From NCBI RefSeq assembly GCF_001613205.1, contig NZ_BDBX01000033.1:105434-169433 (forward strand): a DNA stretch of 64,000 nucleotides, written 5' to 3'. Position numbers and translations under genes: made by a program. Below, piece after piece: positions 42,129-50,588 of the stretch (position 1 is the stretch's first letter; each line of letters starts with the position of its first letter). Below the pieces are notes generated by a model. It worked only from the letters and a program-made list of their open reading frames with translations. It was not told where the DNA came from and did no database searches. The stretch is from Nocardia sienata NBRC 100364. GTDB lineage: Bacteria; Actinomycetota; Actinomycetes; Mycobacteriales; Mycobacteriaceae.

Positions 42129-43448
42129 TCAGACCAGGAATGTAGTCGCAACCGCCGGATCACCGCCGGACAGTTTGAGTCCCTCCCACGGCAGACTCAC
42201 CAAGCCGCGGGCGAGGAGATCCCGGGATTCGGCGAGGGTGGGCAGGTCCCGCACCTCACCGCCGCGCACCAGCGGGACCAGCAGGTCGCGCACCTCGTAG
42301 CCGGCGGGCGCCGGTCGGTCGGCGGTCGCCGGGTAAACGATCTCCTCCACTATGGTCCCGGTGCCGCGAGCCAGGCGCACCGCGCGTTTGGCACCGCCGC
42401 GGGATTCCTTGTGACTGGATCGTTTGGCCACCGGCAGCCCGTCGACTTCGACCAGCTTGTAGACCATTCCGGCAGTCGGCGCACCGGAACCGATGACCAA
42501 CTGGGTACCGACGCCGTAGGCGTCCACCGGTTCGGCCCGCAGTGCCGCGATGGCGTATTCGTCCAGGTCCCCGGACACGATGATCCGGGTCTTCACCGCG
42601 CCCAGCTCGTCCAGTTGCCGGCGTACCTGCCGGGCCAGGACGCCGAGGTCACCGGAGTCGATGCGCACGGCACCCAGTTCCGTACCCGCGACCTCGACCG
42701 CGAGCGCCACGCCACGGGTGATGTCGAAGGTGTCGACCAACAGAGTGGTGCCGGTGCCGTGCGCCGCCACCTGGCTGCGGAATGCCTCGATCTCGTGTTC
42801 GCCGTCGACACCGCTGTGCACCAGGGTGAACGCGTGCGCACTGGTACCCGCGCCGGGCAGGCCGTAGCGGCGGACCGCCTCCAGATTGGAAGTCGCGTGG
42901 AAACCCGCCAGGTAGGCCGCCCGCGCGCTGGCGGGTGCGGCCTGCTCGTGGGTGCGGCGCGAACCCATCTCGATCATTCGGCGTCCGTCCGCGGCACTCA
43001 CCATCCGGGCGGCCGCGGCGGCGATCGCGCTGTCGTGGTTGAACACCGACAGCGCCAGCGTCTCGAGCACCACGCATTCGGCGAAGGTTCCCGTGACCGA
43101 GAGGATCGGCGAACCCGGGAAGTACAGCTCGCCTTCCGGATAGCCGTCGATATCGCCGGTGAACCGGTAATCGCGCAACCAGGCGACCGTGTCGGCGCCG
43201 AGGAACCGGGCGGCGATCTCCAGTTCCTGCTCACCGAATCGAAAGCGGGCCAGCGCATCGAGGAAACGGCCGGTACCGGCCACGACGCCGTACCTGCGAC
43301 CGTGCGGCAAACGCCGGGCGAACACTTCGAAGGTGCACCGCCGCGCCGCGGAACCGTCGGCGAGAGCGGCGGCCAGCATGGTGAGCTCGTATTGGTCGGT
43401 CAGCAGAGCGGTGCTGCCGGCCGCGTCGCGCAGGTCCACGGGTGTCAC
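42129..43448 (-). CDS. pncB: nicotinate phosphoribosyltransferase
   Basis: This 439-aa type II phosphoribosyltransferase makes nicotinate mononucleotide from nicotinic acid and PRPP with ATP. Motifs include LLTDQYELTML at the N-terminus, FEVFARRLP, the EMGSRRTHE substrate loop, TSAHAFTLVH, VRIDSGDLG and YGVGTQLVIG. The start is GTG 43448 (VTPVDLRD). It is the first gene of the pncB-pncA operon and divergent from clpS; it corresponds to Rv1330c. Confidence 0.94.
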   Translation of the reverse strand: MTPVDLRDAAGSTALLTDQYELTMLAAALADGSAARRCTFEVFARRLPHGRRYGVVAGTGRFLDALARFRFGEQELEIAARFLGADTVAWLRDYRFTGDIDGYPEGELYFPGSPILSVTGTFAECVVLETLALSVFNHDSAIAAAAARMVSAADGRRMIEMGSRRTHEQAAPASARAAYLAGFHATSNLEAVRRYGLPGAGTSAHAFTLVHSGVDGEHEIEAFRSQVAAHGTGTTLLVDTFDITRGVALAVEVAGTELGAVRIDSGDLGVLARQVRRQLDELGAVKTRIIVSGDLDEYAIAALRAEPVDAYGVGTQLVIGSGAPTAGMVYKLVEVDGLPVAKRSSHKESRGGAKRAVRLARGTGTIVEEIVYPATADRPAPAGYEVRDLLVPLVRGGEVRDLPTLAESRDLLARGLVSLPWEGLKLSGGDPAVATTFLV

Positions 43449-43619
43449 TGTAAACAGCCCGTGCCCGCGGCGGGGATGCCCGCCGCGGGCGGTGCCGGGC
43501 ACCGAACCCGCGCGGCGGCGTGTCGCGACTGGTACGCGACGTCCGGGCAGGCGGGGACGAGCGGCATCGTTGCTGCTCCGGGTGTTGTGAATTACTCCGC
43601 GCGTCGTACTCTTGGTTTC

Positions 43620-43982
43620 ATGGCCTTGTGCAACACCGCACCCCGCTCATCGACGGCAGAGGTCCTCCTCGGCGCCCCCGGCGTCACGTTGTCGGCGGCC
43701 CAGGCGACACCGGAGGCCGTGGAGTACACCGAGATCCTCGAGGCGGAGGACCGGCCGTGGGTCACTGTGGTCTGGGACGATCCGGTCAACCTCATGCACT
43801 ACGTCGCCTACATCTTCCAGAAGCTGTTCGGCTACAGCAAAGCCAAGGCGACCGAACTGATGCTCAAGGTGCACAACGAGGGCAAAGCGGTCGTATCGTC
43901 GGGATCGCGGGACAAAATGGAACAGGATGTCCGCCGCCTGCACGCGGCAGGCCTGTGGGCGACCATGCAACGAGACGACTGA
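43620..43982 (+). CDS. clpS: ATP-dependent Clp protease adaptor
   Basis: This 120-aa protein has the ClpS core VTVVWDDPVNLMHYVAYIFQKLFGYSKAKATELMLKVHNEGKAVVSSGSRDKMEQDVRRLHAAGL. Disordered N-terminal residues precede it. It binds N-degron substrates (bulky N-terminal residues) through the DDPVN/M pocket and delivers them to ClpC1-ClpP. ATG 43620 is used; the start within the disordered tail is uncertain. Position next to DUF2017 matches Rv1331. Confidence 0.94.
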   Translation: MALCNTAPRSSTAEVLLGAPGVTLSAAQATPEAVEYTEILEAEDRPWVTVVWDDPVNLMHYVAYIFQKLFGYSKAKATELMLKVHNEGKAVVSSGSRDKMEQDVRRLHAAGLWATMQRDD

Positions 43983-44003
43983 TCGGACGGTTACCGTAGC
44001 GAC

Positions 44004-44573
44004 GTGCGTAAATGGAGCCGGAAGAACTCATTGAGCGGTCTCAAACTGCGGTCGGAGATGGACGCGCGCGAAGCCAGTGTGCTGCGCTCGCTGGTCGGAG
44101 CGGTTTCGGGTCTGCTGGGTGAACGCGCCTCCTCTGCCCCCGAGGACGAGCTCGCCGCTCTCACCGGTCTGCGCAGCGGTAATACCGCGCCGCCCGACGA
44201 TCCGCGGCTCGCCCGGCTGCTGCCCGAATTCCATCGCGCCGAACCGGGCTCCCCCGACGCCGAACGAGCCGATCTGAACAGCGCGCTGCGCGGTCTACAC
44301 GAGCCGGAGATCATCGATGCGAAACTGGCCGCCGCCGGGGTGGTGCTGAACACCCTCCCCGAAGACGGCGGCAAGATCGTGATCACTCCGGAAGAGGCCG
44401 ACTCCTGGCTCACCGCGCTCACCGATGTCCGGCTGGCCCTCGGCGTGGTACTCGAGATCGACGCCGACACGCCCGAGCAGTTCCCGCCCGATGATCCACG
44501 CGCTCCCCATCTGGACGTCTATCACTGGCTGACCTGGATGCAGGACTCCCTGCTGCAGGCGATGGCCCCGTGA
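44004..44573 (+). CDS. aosR: DUF2017 protein, AosR-like (Rv1332)
   Basis: This 189-aa protein starts at GTG: VRKWSRKN, a helical core (EASVLRSLVGAVSGLL, LARLLPEFHRAEP, LNSALRGLHEPEIIDAKL, DSWLTALTDVRLALGVVLEI) and WLTWMQDSLLQAM. Rv1332 has been described as an oxidative-stress-responsive regulator acting with SigH on mec-cysO-cysM, which lie just downstream here. This protein contains no cysteine, so it cannot sense oxidation by its own thiols. It overlaps the P1 peptidase start by 4 nt. Confidence 0.85.
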   Translation: MRKWSRKNSLSGLKLRSEMDAREASVLRSLVGAVSGLLGERASSAPEDELAALTGLRSGNTAPPDDPRLARLLPEFHRAEPGSPDAERADLNSALRGLHEPEIIDAKLAAAGVVLNTLPEDGGKIVITPEEADSWLTALTDVRLALGVVLEIDADTPEQFPPDDPRAPHLDVYHWLTWMQDSLLQAMAP

Positions 44574-45631
44574 CCGCCGCGCCCGGAGCGCGCAATGCGC
44601 TCACCGATGTGGCGGGCCTGCTCGTCGGCCACCACCACGTACTCGATCCGGACGCGACCCACGGCTCCGGCGCGGCCACCGGTTGCACGGTGGTCCGCGC
44701 GCCGGGCGGCGCGGTCGCCGCGGTGGATGTGCGCGGTGGCGGCCCCGGCACTCGGGAGACCGATCTACTCGACCCCGCGAATACGGTCCGGCAGGTACAC
44801 GCGATTCTGCTCACCGGCGGGAGCGCCTACGGCCTGGCCGCCGCGGACGGGGTGATGCGCTGGCTGGAGGAACACGGCGAAGGGCTGCCCATGTCGCCCG
44901 AGGACCCCACTCGCGTGGTCCCGATCGTGCCGGGTGCCGTGATCTTCGACCTTCCGGTCGGCGACTGGAACACCCGCCCCACCGCCGAATTCGGGTATTA
45001 CGCCGCCGACGCCGCCGGACCCGATTTCCTGCGCGGTTGTGTCGGCGCCGGGACCGGTGCCCAGGCCGGCGCGCTCAAGGGCGGTATCGGCAGCGCCAGT
45101 ATCCGGTTCGACGAGGGCGTCGCCGCCGGGCTGACCGTGGGCGCGCTGGTCGTCGCCAACCCGGTCGGATCGGTTTTCGACCCGCGCACGGGGATACCGT
45201 GGGGCGCGGGCACCGACGGCCCCGAGTACTTCGGCCTGCGGCCCGGTACCGCCGAGGAACTCGCGGCGGCGAACGCGCTGCCGGTCAAGGGCACCGTCCT
45301 CAACACCACGATCGGAGTGGTCGCCACCGACGCACCGCTGGACCCGGCCGGATGCCGCCGGCTGGCCACGGTCGCCCACGACGGTCTGGCCCGGGCGGTC
45401 CGCCCGGCCCATTCCCCGCTCGACGGGGACACCTTCTTCGCGCTGGCCACCGGCACCGCGACACCGCCGCAGGGGCCCGACCTGCCCGCCGCGTTCCCGG
45501 CCGACCTGGCGGTGATCGACGCACTGAGCACCGCCGCCGCGGTCTGCGTCGAACGCGCGGTGGTCGACGCGATCCGTACCGCCCACTCCGTGGCCGGCAT
45601 CCCGGCCTACAACGACCTGTTCGGTACCTGA
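44570..45631 (+). CDS. P1-family (DmpA-like) peptidase
   Basis: This 353-aa N-terminal-nucleophile hydrolase precursor has TGCTVVRAPGGAVAAVDVRGGGPGTRETDLL, LLTGGSAYGLAAADGVMRWLE, GCVGAGTGAQAGALKGGIG and the autocleavage region LNTTIGVVATDA, where the new N-terminal Thr would form. It equals Rv1333. Family members are aminopeptidases or beta-peptidyl/amidase enzymes. Coupled to the DUF2017 gene. Confidence 0.9.
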   Translation: MTAAPGARNALTDVAGLLVGHHHVLDPDATHGSGAATGCTVVRAPGGAVAAVDVRGGGPGTRETDLLDPANTVRQVHAILLTGGSAYGLAAADGVMRWLEEHGEGLPMSPEDPTRVVPIVPGAVIFDLPVGDWNTRPTAEFGYYAADAAGPDFLRGCVGAGTGAQAGALKGGIGSASIRFDEGVAAGLTVGALVVANPVGSVFDPRTGIPWGAGTDGPEYFGLRPGTAEELAAANALPVKGTVLNTTIGVVATDAPLDPAGCRRLATVAHDGLARAVRPAHSPLDGDTFFALATGTATPPQGPDLPAAFPADLAVIDALSTAAAVCVERAVVDAIRTAHSVAGIPAYNDLFGT

Positions 45632-45634
45632 TCG

Positions 45635-45649
45635 CCCGCCTCCGGCGGG
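45635..45649 (+). terminator. short hairpin after the P1 peptidase gene
   Basis: CCCGCC-TCC-GGCGGG, a 6-bp GC stem starting 4 nt past the stop codon. It may end the clpS-aosR-peptidase transcript before the separate mec promoter. Confidence 0.45.
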
Positions 45650-45726
45650 ACGGGCCGGGGACCTGGTGGGCCAGCGTGTGACGAGGGTGTGCGCGAGCAG
45701 AGCGGTAGGGGCCGTGCAGGGTGTCG

Positions 45727-45752
45727 GGAATACCCGAATATCCTCGGCGGTT
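45727..45752 (+). promoter_or_regulatory. SigR/SigH-type promoter for mec-cysO-cysM
   Basis: GGAAT at 45727-45731, then exactly 18 nt, then GTT at 45750-45752, the consensus for the thiol-stress sigma factors SigR (Streptomyces) and SigH (Mycobacterium). Initiation would fall near 45759, leaving a 5' UTR of about 45 nt. The inverted repeat TCGGG-AATA-CCCGA overlaps the -35. Confidence 0.75.
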
Positions 45753-45805
45753 GTCGGCTGTGACCGGTCGGCGATGGCCGTGACAAGAGGTGGAAGGGTT
45801 CGATT

Positions 45806-46228
45806 GTGCTCGTGATCAGGGCCGACCTGGTGGATGCGATGGTCGCGCACGCGCGCGCCGACCATCCCGACGAGGCCTGCGGCATCATCGCGGGACCCGA
45901 GGGGTCCGACCGGCCCGAGCGCTTCGTGGCCATGATGAACGCGGAGCGGTCGCCCACTTTCTACCGTTTCGATTCCGGCGAACAGCTGAAGGTCTGGCGG
46001 GCCATGGACGACGCCGACGAGGAGCCGGTGGTGATCTACCACTCCCACACCGCCACCGAGGCCTATCCCAGTCGTACCGATATCTCCTACGCCTCCGAGC
46101 CCGGTGCCCACTACGTGCTGATCTCCACCCGCGACGCCAGGCGGCACGAGCTGCGCAGTTACCGGATCGTCGACGGCGAGGTCACCGAGGAGCCGGTACA
46201 GATCGTCGACGCCTACGAAACCGTCTGA
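45806..46228 (+). CDS. mec: Mec, JAMM metallopeptidase releasing cysteine from CysO
   Basis: This 140-aa JAMM/MPN enzyme (Rv1334 type) starts at GTG. Zinc site: His79, His81 and Asp92 in HSHTATEAYPSRTD, with Glu23 in the DEACG motif as general base. It hydrolyses the CysO-cysteine adduct to free cysteine and CysO. It is the first gene of the trio behind the SigR-type promoter. Confidence 0.94.
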   Translation: MLVIRADLVDAMVAHARADHPDEACGIIAGPEGSDRPERFVAMMNAERSPTFYRFDSGEQLKVWRAMDDADEEPVVIYHSHTATEAYPSRTDISYASEPGAHYVLISTRDARRHELRSYRIVDGEVTEEPVQIVDAYETV

Positions 46229-46276
46229 CCGCCACATTTTCCGATCCACGACCGAGTACAAGCGAGGAGCAGCACC

Positions 46277-46555
46277 ATGCCGGTCACCGTGTCCATCCCG
46301 ACCATCATGCGTACCCACACCGGAGGCGAGAAGCGCGTCGCGGCCGAGGGGTCCACACTCGCCGCGGTGATCGACAACCTCGAGGCCAACCACCCGGGGC
46401 TGGCCGAGCGGCTGCTCAAGGAGGGCAAGCTGAACCGGTACGTCAACATCTATGTCGACGACGAGGACGTGCGGTTCTCCGGCGGCCTGGAGACCGCCGT
46501 GGGCGAGGGCTCGACCGTGACGATCCTGCCGGCCGTCGCGGGCGGGGCCCGATAA
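46277..46555 (+). CDS. cysO: CysO, ThiS-like sulfur carrier
   Basis: This 92-aa ubiquitin-fold protein begins VTVSIPTIMRTHTGGEKRV and ends ILPAVAGGAR. The C-terminal Gly becomes a thiocarboxylate (made by MoeZ elsewhere) that gives sulfur to O-phosphoserine on CysM. Here Ala91-Arg92 follow the diglycine, so the mature carrier must be trimmed first, whereas the M. tuberculosis protein ends in GG. It lies between mec and cysM, 4 nt from cysM. Confidence 0.94.
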   Translation: MPVTVSIPTIMRTHTGGEKRVAAEGSTLAAVIDNLEANHPGLAERLLKEGKLNRYVNIYVDDEDVRFSGGLETAVGEGSTVTILPAVAGGAR

Positions 46556-46559
46556 TTCC

Positions 46560-47522
46560 GTGGCACGCTACGAGTCACTGATCGCGACCCTCGGGAACAC
46601 CCCGCTGGTCGGTCTGCGCACTCTGTCCCCGCAGTGGGAGGGCGAGCAGCCGGTACGGCTGTGGGCCAAGCTCGAGGACCGCAACCCCACCGGGTCCATC
46701 AAGGATCGTCCCGCGCTGCGCATGATCGAGCAGGCCGAGGCCGACGGCCGGCTGACCCCGGGCTGCACCATCCTGGAACCCACCAGCGGCAACACCGGGA
46801 TCTCGCTGGCCATGGCGGCGAAACTCAAGGGATACCGCCTGGTGTGTGTGATGCCGGAGAACACCTCGGTGGAGCGCCGGCAACTGCTCACCATGTTCGG
46901 TGCCGAGATCATCGACTCGCCGGCGGCGGGCGGTTCGAACCAGGCGGTGGCCCGCGCCAAGGAGATCGCCGCCGCGAACCCGGCCTGGGTGATGCTCTAC
47001 CAGTACGGCAACCCCGCCAACGCGCTCGCGCATTACGAGACCACCGGCCCGGAGATTCTCGCCGATCTGCCCGAGATCACCCATTTCGTCGCCGGTCTGG
47101 GCACCACCGGCACCTTGATGGGAACCGGGCGGTTCCTGCGCGAGAAGGTCCCGAACATCGAGATCGTCGCGGCCGAACCACGCTACGGCGAACTGGTCTA
47201 CGGTCTGCGCAACATCGACGAGGGCTTCATCCCCGAGCTGTACGACGAATCGGTACTCACCAGCCGGTTCTCCGTGGGCCCCTACGACGCCGTGCGCCGC
47301 ACCCGCGAATTGGTGCTCGAAGAGGGCATCTTCGCCGGTATCTCCACCGGCGCCATCCTGCACGCCGCACTCGGGGTCGCCCGTAAGGTGGTCGCCGCGG
47401 GCCGCCGCGCCGATATCGCTTTCGTGGTGGCCGACGGCGGCTGGAAATATCTGTCCACCGGCGCCTACGACGGCACCCTCGAAGAAGCCGAGGAACGCCT
47501 CGACGGCCAGCTCTGGGCTTGA
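46560..47522 (+). CDS. cysM: CysM, O-phosphoserine sulfhydrylase
   Basis: This 320-aa PLP enzyme of the cysteine-synthase fold has PLP-Lys48 in TGSIKDRPA, the Asn-loop TSGNTGI, the phosphate loop GLGTTGTLMGTG and a C-terminal STGAYDGTLEEAEERLDGQLWA tail that closes the site. It joins O-phosphoserine with CysO-thiocarboxylate rather than sulfide, a route resistant to oxidants. It starts at GTG 46560. Confidence 0.95.
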   Translation: MARYESLIATLGNTPLVGLRTLSPQWEGEQPVRLWAKLEDRNPTGSIKDRPALRMIEQAEADGRLTPGCTILEPTSGNTGISLAMAAKLKGYRLVCVMPENTSVERRQLLTMFGAEIIDSPAAGGSNQAVARAKEIAAANPAWVMLYQYGNPANALAHYETTGPEILADLPEITHFVAGLGTTGTLMGTGRFLREKVPNIEIVAAEPRYGELVYGLRNIDEGFIPELYDESVLTSRFSVGPYDAVRRTRELVLEEGIFAGISTGAILHAALGVARKVVAAGRRADIAFVVADGGWKYLSTGAYDGTLEEAEERLDGQLWA

Positions 47523-47593
47523 GACCGCGCCGGCTCGGTACCCTCGGAAGCGACGCGCCGGTACCTGTGGCGCGTGACGAGGAGGAGATCGTC

Positions 47594-48313
47594 ATGACCG
47601 GTGGTGGGCCGCTGGGCGCTTCGTTCGACCCCGACCGTATCGCCGCACTCCGGCCCCCGCCGGGCGGTGGACCGGTTCCCGGCGGCTCGGGTTCGGGCGG
47701 GTTCGCCACCACCCGTCGCACCTGGTCGCGGGCCGGGATCCTGACCGTTGCGTTCCTGGTGGTGCTGTACCTGATCGAGTTCGTCGACGCGGTGATCGAC
47801 TCGTCCATCGATCGGACGCTGGGCATCGAACCTCGCGAGGTCGACGGCCTGGACGGGATCGCCTTCGCGCCCCTGCTGCACCACGGCTGGGACCATCTGA
47901 TCGGCAACTCCCTGCCCGTGCTGATTCTCGGTTTCCTCACCCTGGCCACCGGCATTCGCCGCGGACTGGCCGCCACCGCGATCGTCTGGCTCGTCGCCGG
48001 TGTGGGCACCTGGCTGACCGGTGGCGAGAACACCGTGCACGTCGGCGCGTCCTCGCTGGTCTTCGGCTGGCTCATCTATCTCATCTGCCGCGGCTGGTTC
48101 GCCCGGCAGCTCGGGCAGATCGTACTGGGCCTGGTGGTCCTGGTCCTCTATGGTTCACTGCTGTGGGGCGTCCTACCCGGTCAAGACGGAATCTCCTGGC
48201 AGGGACACCTTTTCGGCGCTATGGGTGGACTGTTCGCCGGGTGGGTACTCTCCAGTGATGAACGTCGACACCGTCGTCAACTCCACACCGGGTCACTCGC
48301 CTCACCCCGGTGA
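47594..48313 (+). CDS. rhomboid-family intramembrane serine protease
   Basis: This 239-aa protein has a Gly/Pro-rich cytosolic N-terminus, six hydrophobic helices, a DHLIGNSLP motif, the catalytic Ser in VHVGASSLVFG and His in ISWQGHLFGAMGG. It cleaves membrane-protein helices; substrates are unknown. It equals Rv1337. ATG 47594 has GGAGGAG 7 nt upstream. It lies 71 nt after cysM. Confidence 0.92.
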   Translation: MTGGGPLGASFDPDRIAALRPPPGGGPVPGGSGSGGFATTRRTWSRAGILTVAFLVVLYLIEFVDAVIDSSIDRTLGIEPREVDGLDGIAFAPLLHHGWDHLIGNSLPVLILGFLTLATGIRRGLAATAIVWLVAGVGTWLTGGENTVHVGASSLVFGWLIYLICRGWFARQLGQIVLGLVVLVLYGSLLWGVLPGQDGISWQGHLFGAMGGLFAGWVLSSDERRHRRQLHTGSLASPR

Positions 48314-48382
48314 CCGTGGGTGCGGCCAGTATTTTCGGGGGATGCGGTCTTGAATCGGGAAACCTCGTGGCAGCATGGTGAC

Positions 48383-49147
48383 ATGCGCCTCACCGTCCTC
48401 GGGTGCTCGGGCAGTGTGTCCGGCCCGGATTCCCCCGCGTCGGGTTATCTGCTCACCGGTCCGGATATGTCGCCGGTGGTCATCGATTTCGGACCGGGCA
48501 TCCTCGGTGCGCTGCAGCGATTCGCCGATCCGGGCGAGGTGTCGATCTTCCTCACCCATCTGCACGCCGATCACTGCCTCGACCTTCCCGGGCTGCTGGT
48601 GTGGCGGCGCTACCATCCGGCACCCCCCGCCGGGCGAGCGATCGTCCGCGGTCCCTCGGACGCCCCGCTGCGGATCGGTAATGCCTCGGCCGAGATCGGC
48701 GGGGAATGCGACGACTGGTCCGATGTGATCGATTTCCGCCCGTGGAAAGAGGACGAGACGGTGGAGTTCGGTCCCGGGCACACCCTCACCGCCCGGCGGA
48801 TGTTCCACCCGCCGGAGTCCTACGGTCTGCGGATCACCACCGCCGCCGGCCGTACCTTCGTCTACACCGGCGATACCGCGGTCTGCCCGGCGGTCCAGGA
48901 ACTCGCCCGGGGCGCCGATGTCCTGCTGGCGGAGGCGTCCTGGACCCATGACCCCGCCAATCGCCCGGCGGGTGTTCACCTTTCGGGCACCGAAGCCGGC
49001 CGTATCGCCGCCGAGGCGGGGGTCGGCGAACTCCTGCTCACCCATATTCCGCCGTGGACCTCCCGCGAAGACGTCATCGCCGAGGCCAAGGCCGAGTTCA
49101 CCGGGCCCGTGCACGCGGTCACCCCCGGCGAGTCCTTCGACCTGTAG
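48383..49147 (+). CDS. MBL-fold phosphodiesterase (Rv1339-like)
   Basis: This 254-aa metallo-beta-lactamase-fold protein has metal motif THLHADHCLDLPG, a VYTGDT metal Asp, LLAEAS and LLTHIPPWTS near the C-terminus. Rv1339 is reported to be an atypical class II cAMP phosphodiesterase, so cAMP turnover is the likely role. In M. tuberculosis murI separates this gene from the rhomboid gene; here they are adjacent with 69 nt between. Confidence 0.9.
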   Translation: MRLTVLGCSGSVSGPDSPASGYLLTGPDMSPVVIDFGPGILGALQRFADPGEVSIFLTHLHADHCLDLPGLLVWRRYHPAPPAGRAIVRGPSDAPLRIGNASAEIGGECDDWSDVIDFRPWKEDETVEFGPGHTLTARRMFHPPESYGLRITTAAGRTFVYTGDTAVCPAVQELARGADVLLAEASWTHDPANRPAGVHLSGTEAGRIAAEAGVGELLLTHIPPWTSREDVIAEAKAEFTGPVHAVTPGESFDL

Positions 49148-49190
49148 ACCCAGGCATGTCCCGGCACGGGTACCCCACTACGCTGAGCCC

Positions 49191-49964
49191 GTGTCGAGAC
49201 GAGCCGATGGCAGGGCGGACGACGAACTCCGCGAGGTACGGATAACTCGAGGTTTCACCACGCACCCGGCGGGTTCGGTGCTGGTGGAGTTCGGGCAGAC
49301 CCGGGTGATGTGCACGGCGAGCGTCACCGAGGGGGTGCCGCCGTGGCGACGTGACTCGGGTCTGGGCTGGCTCACCGCCGAATACGCGATGCTGCCGGCC
49401 GCCACCCACACCCGCAGCGGCCGGGAATCGGTCAAGGGGAAGGTCGGCGGGCGCACCCAGGAGATCAGCCGGCTGGTCGGCCGCTCCCTGCGGGCCTGTA
49501 TCGACCTCGCCGCCATCGGGGAGAACACCATCGCCGTCGACTGTGATGTGCTGCAGGCCGACGGCGGCACCCGGACCGCCGCGATCACCGGCGCCTATGT
49601 GGCGCTCGCGGACGCGATCACCTATCTGGGGGCGGCCGGGGCGCTGGCGGATCCGCAACCCATCTCCTGCGCCATCGCCGCGGTGAGTGTCGGTGTGGTG
49701 GACGGACGGGTCCGGCTCGACCTCCCCTACGAGGAGGATTCGCGGGCCGAGGTCGATATGAACGTGGTCGCCACCGATACCGGCACCCTGGTGGAGATCC
49801 AGGGCACCGGTGAGGGTGCGACCTTCCCGCGGTCCACTCTCGACAAACTGCTCGATTCGGCGCTGGCCGGGTGCGAACAGCTGTTCGCCGTCCAGAAGGA
49901 AGCGCTGGCCCTGCCCTATCCGGGCGTACTGCCGACGGCCACCGAGAACCCGAAGAAGAAGTGA
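49191..49964 (+). CDS. rph: ribonuclease PH
   Basis: This 257-aa phosphorolytic 3'-exonuclease trims tRNA precursors. Motifs: RADGRADDELREVRI, the phosphate-binding SGRESVKGKVGGRTQEISRLVGRSLRA and CDVLQADGGTRTAAITGAYVAL. It starts with GTG 49191 and its stop overlaps the rdgB start by 1 nt. A homohexamer in the cytoplasm; equals Rv1340. Confidence 0.96.
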   Translation: MSRRADGRADDELREVRITRGFTTHPAGSVLVEFGQTRVMCTASVTEGVPPWRRDSGLGWLTAEYAMLPAATHTRSGRESVKGKVGGRTQEISRLVGRSLRACIDLAAIGENTIAVDCDVLQADGGTRTAAITGAYVALADAITYLGAAGALADPQPISCAIAAVSVGVVDGRVRLDLPYEEDSRAEVDMNVVATDTGTLVEIQGTGEGATFPRSTLDKLLDSALAGCEQLFAVQKEALALPYPGVLPTATENPKKK

Positions 49965-50572
49965 TGACGCGTCGGGTCCTGCTCGCCAGTCGCAACGCCA
50001 AGAAATTGACCGAACTGCGCCGCATCCTCCACGAGGCCGGAATCGAGGGTCTGGAGATCGTGGGCCTCGACGATGTGCCGGAGTATCCGGAAGCTCCGGA
50101 GACGGGGGCGACCTTCGAGGAGAACGCGCTGGCCAAGGCACGCGACGGCGCCCGCGCCACGCGGTTGCCCTGTATCGCCGACGATTCCGGTATCGCGGTG
50201 GATGCGCTCAACGGTATGCCCGGAGTGCTGTCGGCGCGCTGGTCGGGCCGACACGGTGACGATGCCGCGAACAACGCGCTGTTGCTGGCGCAATTGTCCG
50301 ATACACCCGATGAACGCCGCGGCGCGAGTTTCGTCTCCGCGTGCGCGCTGGTGATCCCGGCGGGCGCGGAGATCGTGGTGCGCGGCGAATGGCCGGGCAC
50401 CATCGCGCGGGAGCCGCAGGGCGACGGTGGGTTCGGTTACGACCCGCTGTTCCATCCCGACGGCGGCGAACTCAGCGCCGCCCAGCTCACCCCGGCGCAG
50501 AAGGACGGGGCGTCTCATCGTGGCCGCGCGCTGGCTCAGCTCCTGCCGGCGCTCGCCGCGCTGGCGGGCTGA
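49964..50572 (+). CDS. rdgB: RdgB/HAM1 non-canonical purine NTP pyrophosphatase
   Basis: This 202-aa enzyme hydrolyses dITP, ITP and XTP to monophosphates, keeping deaminated purines out of DNA. Motifs: LLASRNAKKLTELRRIL, ATFEENALAKARDG, CIADDSGIAVDALNGMPGVLSAR, DGGFGYDPLF and SHRGRAL. It is coupled to rph (TGATG) and convergent with the DUF3817 gene after 16 nt. Confidence 0.95.
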   Translation: MTRRVLLASRNAKKLTELRRILHEAGIEGLEIVGLDDVPEYPEAPETGATFEENALAKARDGARATRLPCIADDSGIAVDALNGMPGVLSARWSGRHGDDAANNALLLAQLSDTPDERRGASFVSACALVIPAGAEIVVRGEWPGTIAREPQGDGGFGYDPLFHPDGGELSAAQLTPAQKDGASHRGRALAQLLPALAALAG

Positions 50573-50588
50573 GTCCCGCGCCGGGTGG

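Noticed and set aside
41850..43982. A 710-codon plus-strand open frame
   Set aside because: Only the last 120 codons (clpS) are real; the rest is antisense to pncA and pncB, whose active-site motifs are unmistakable.
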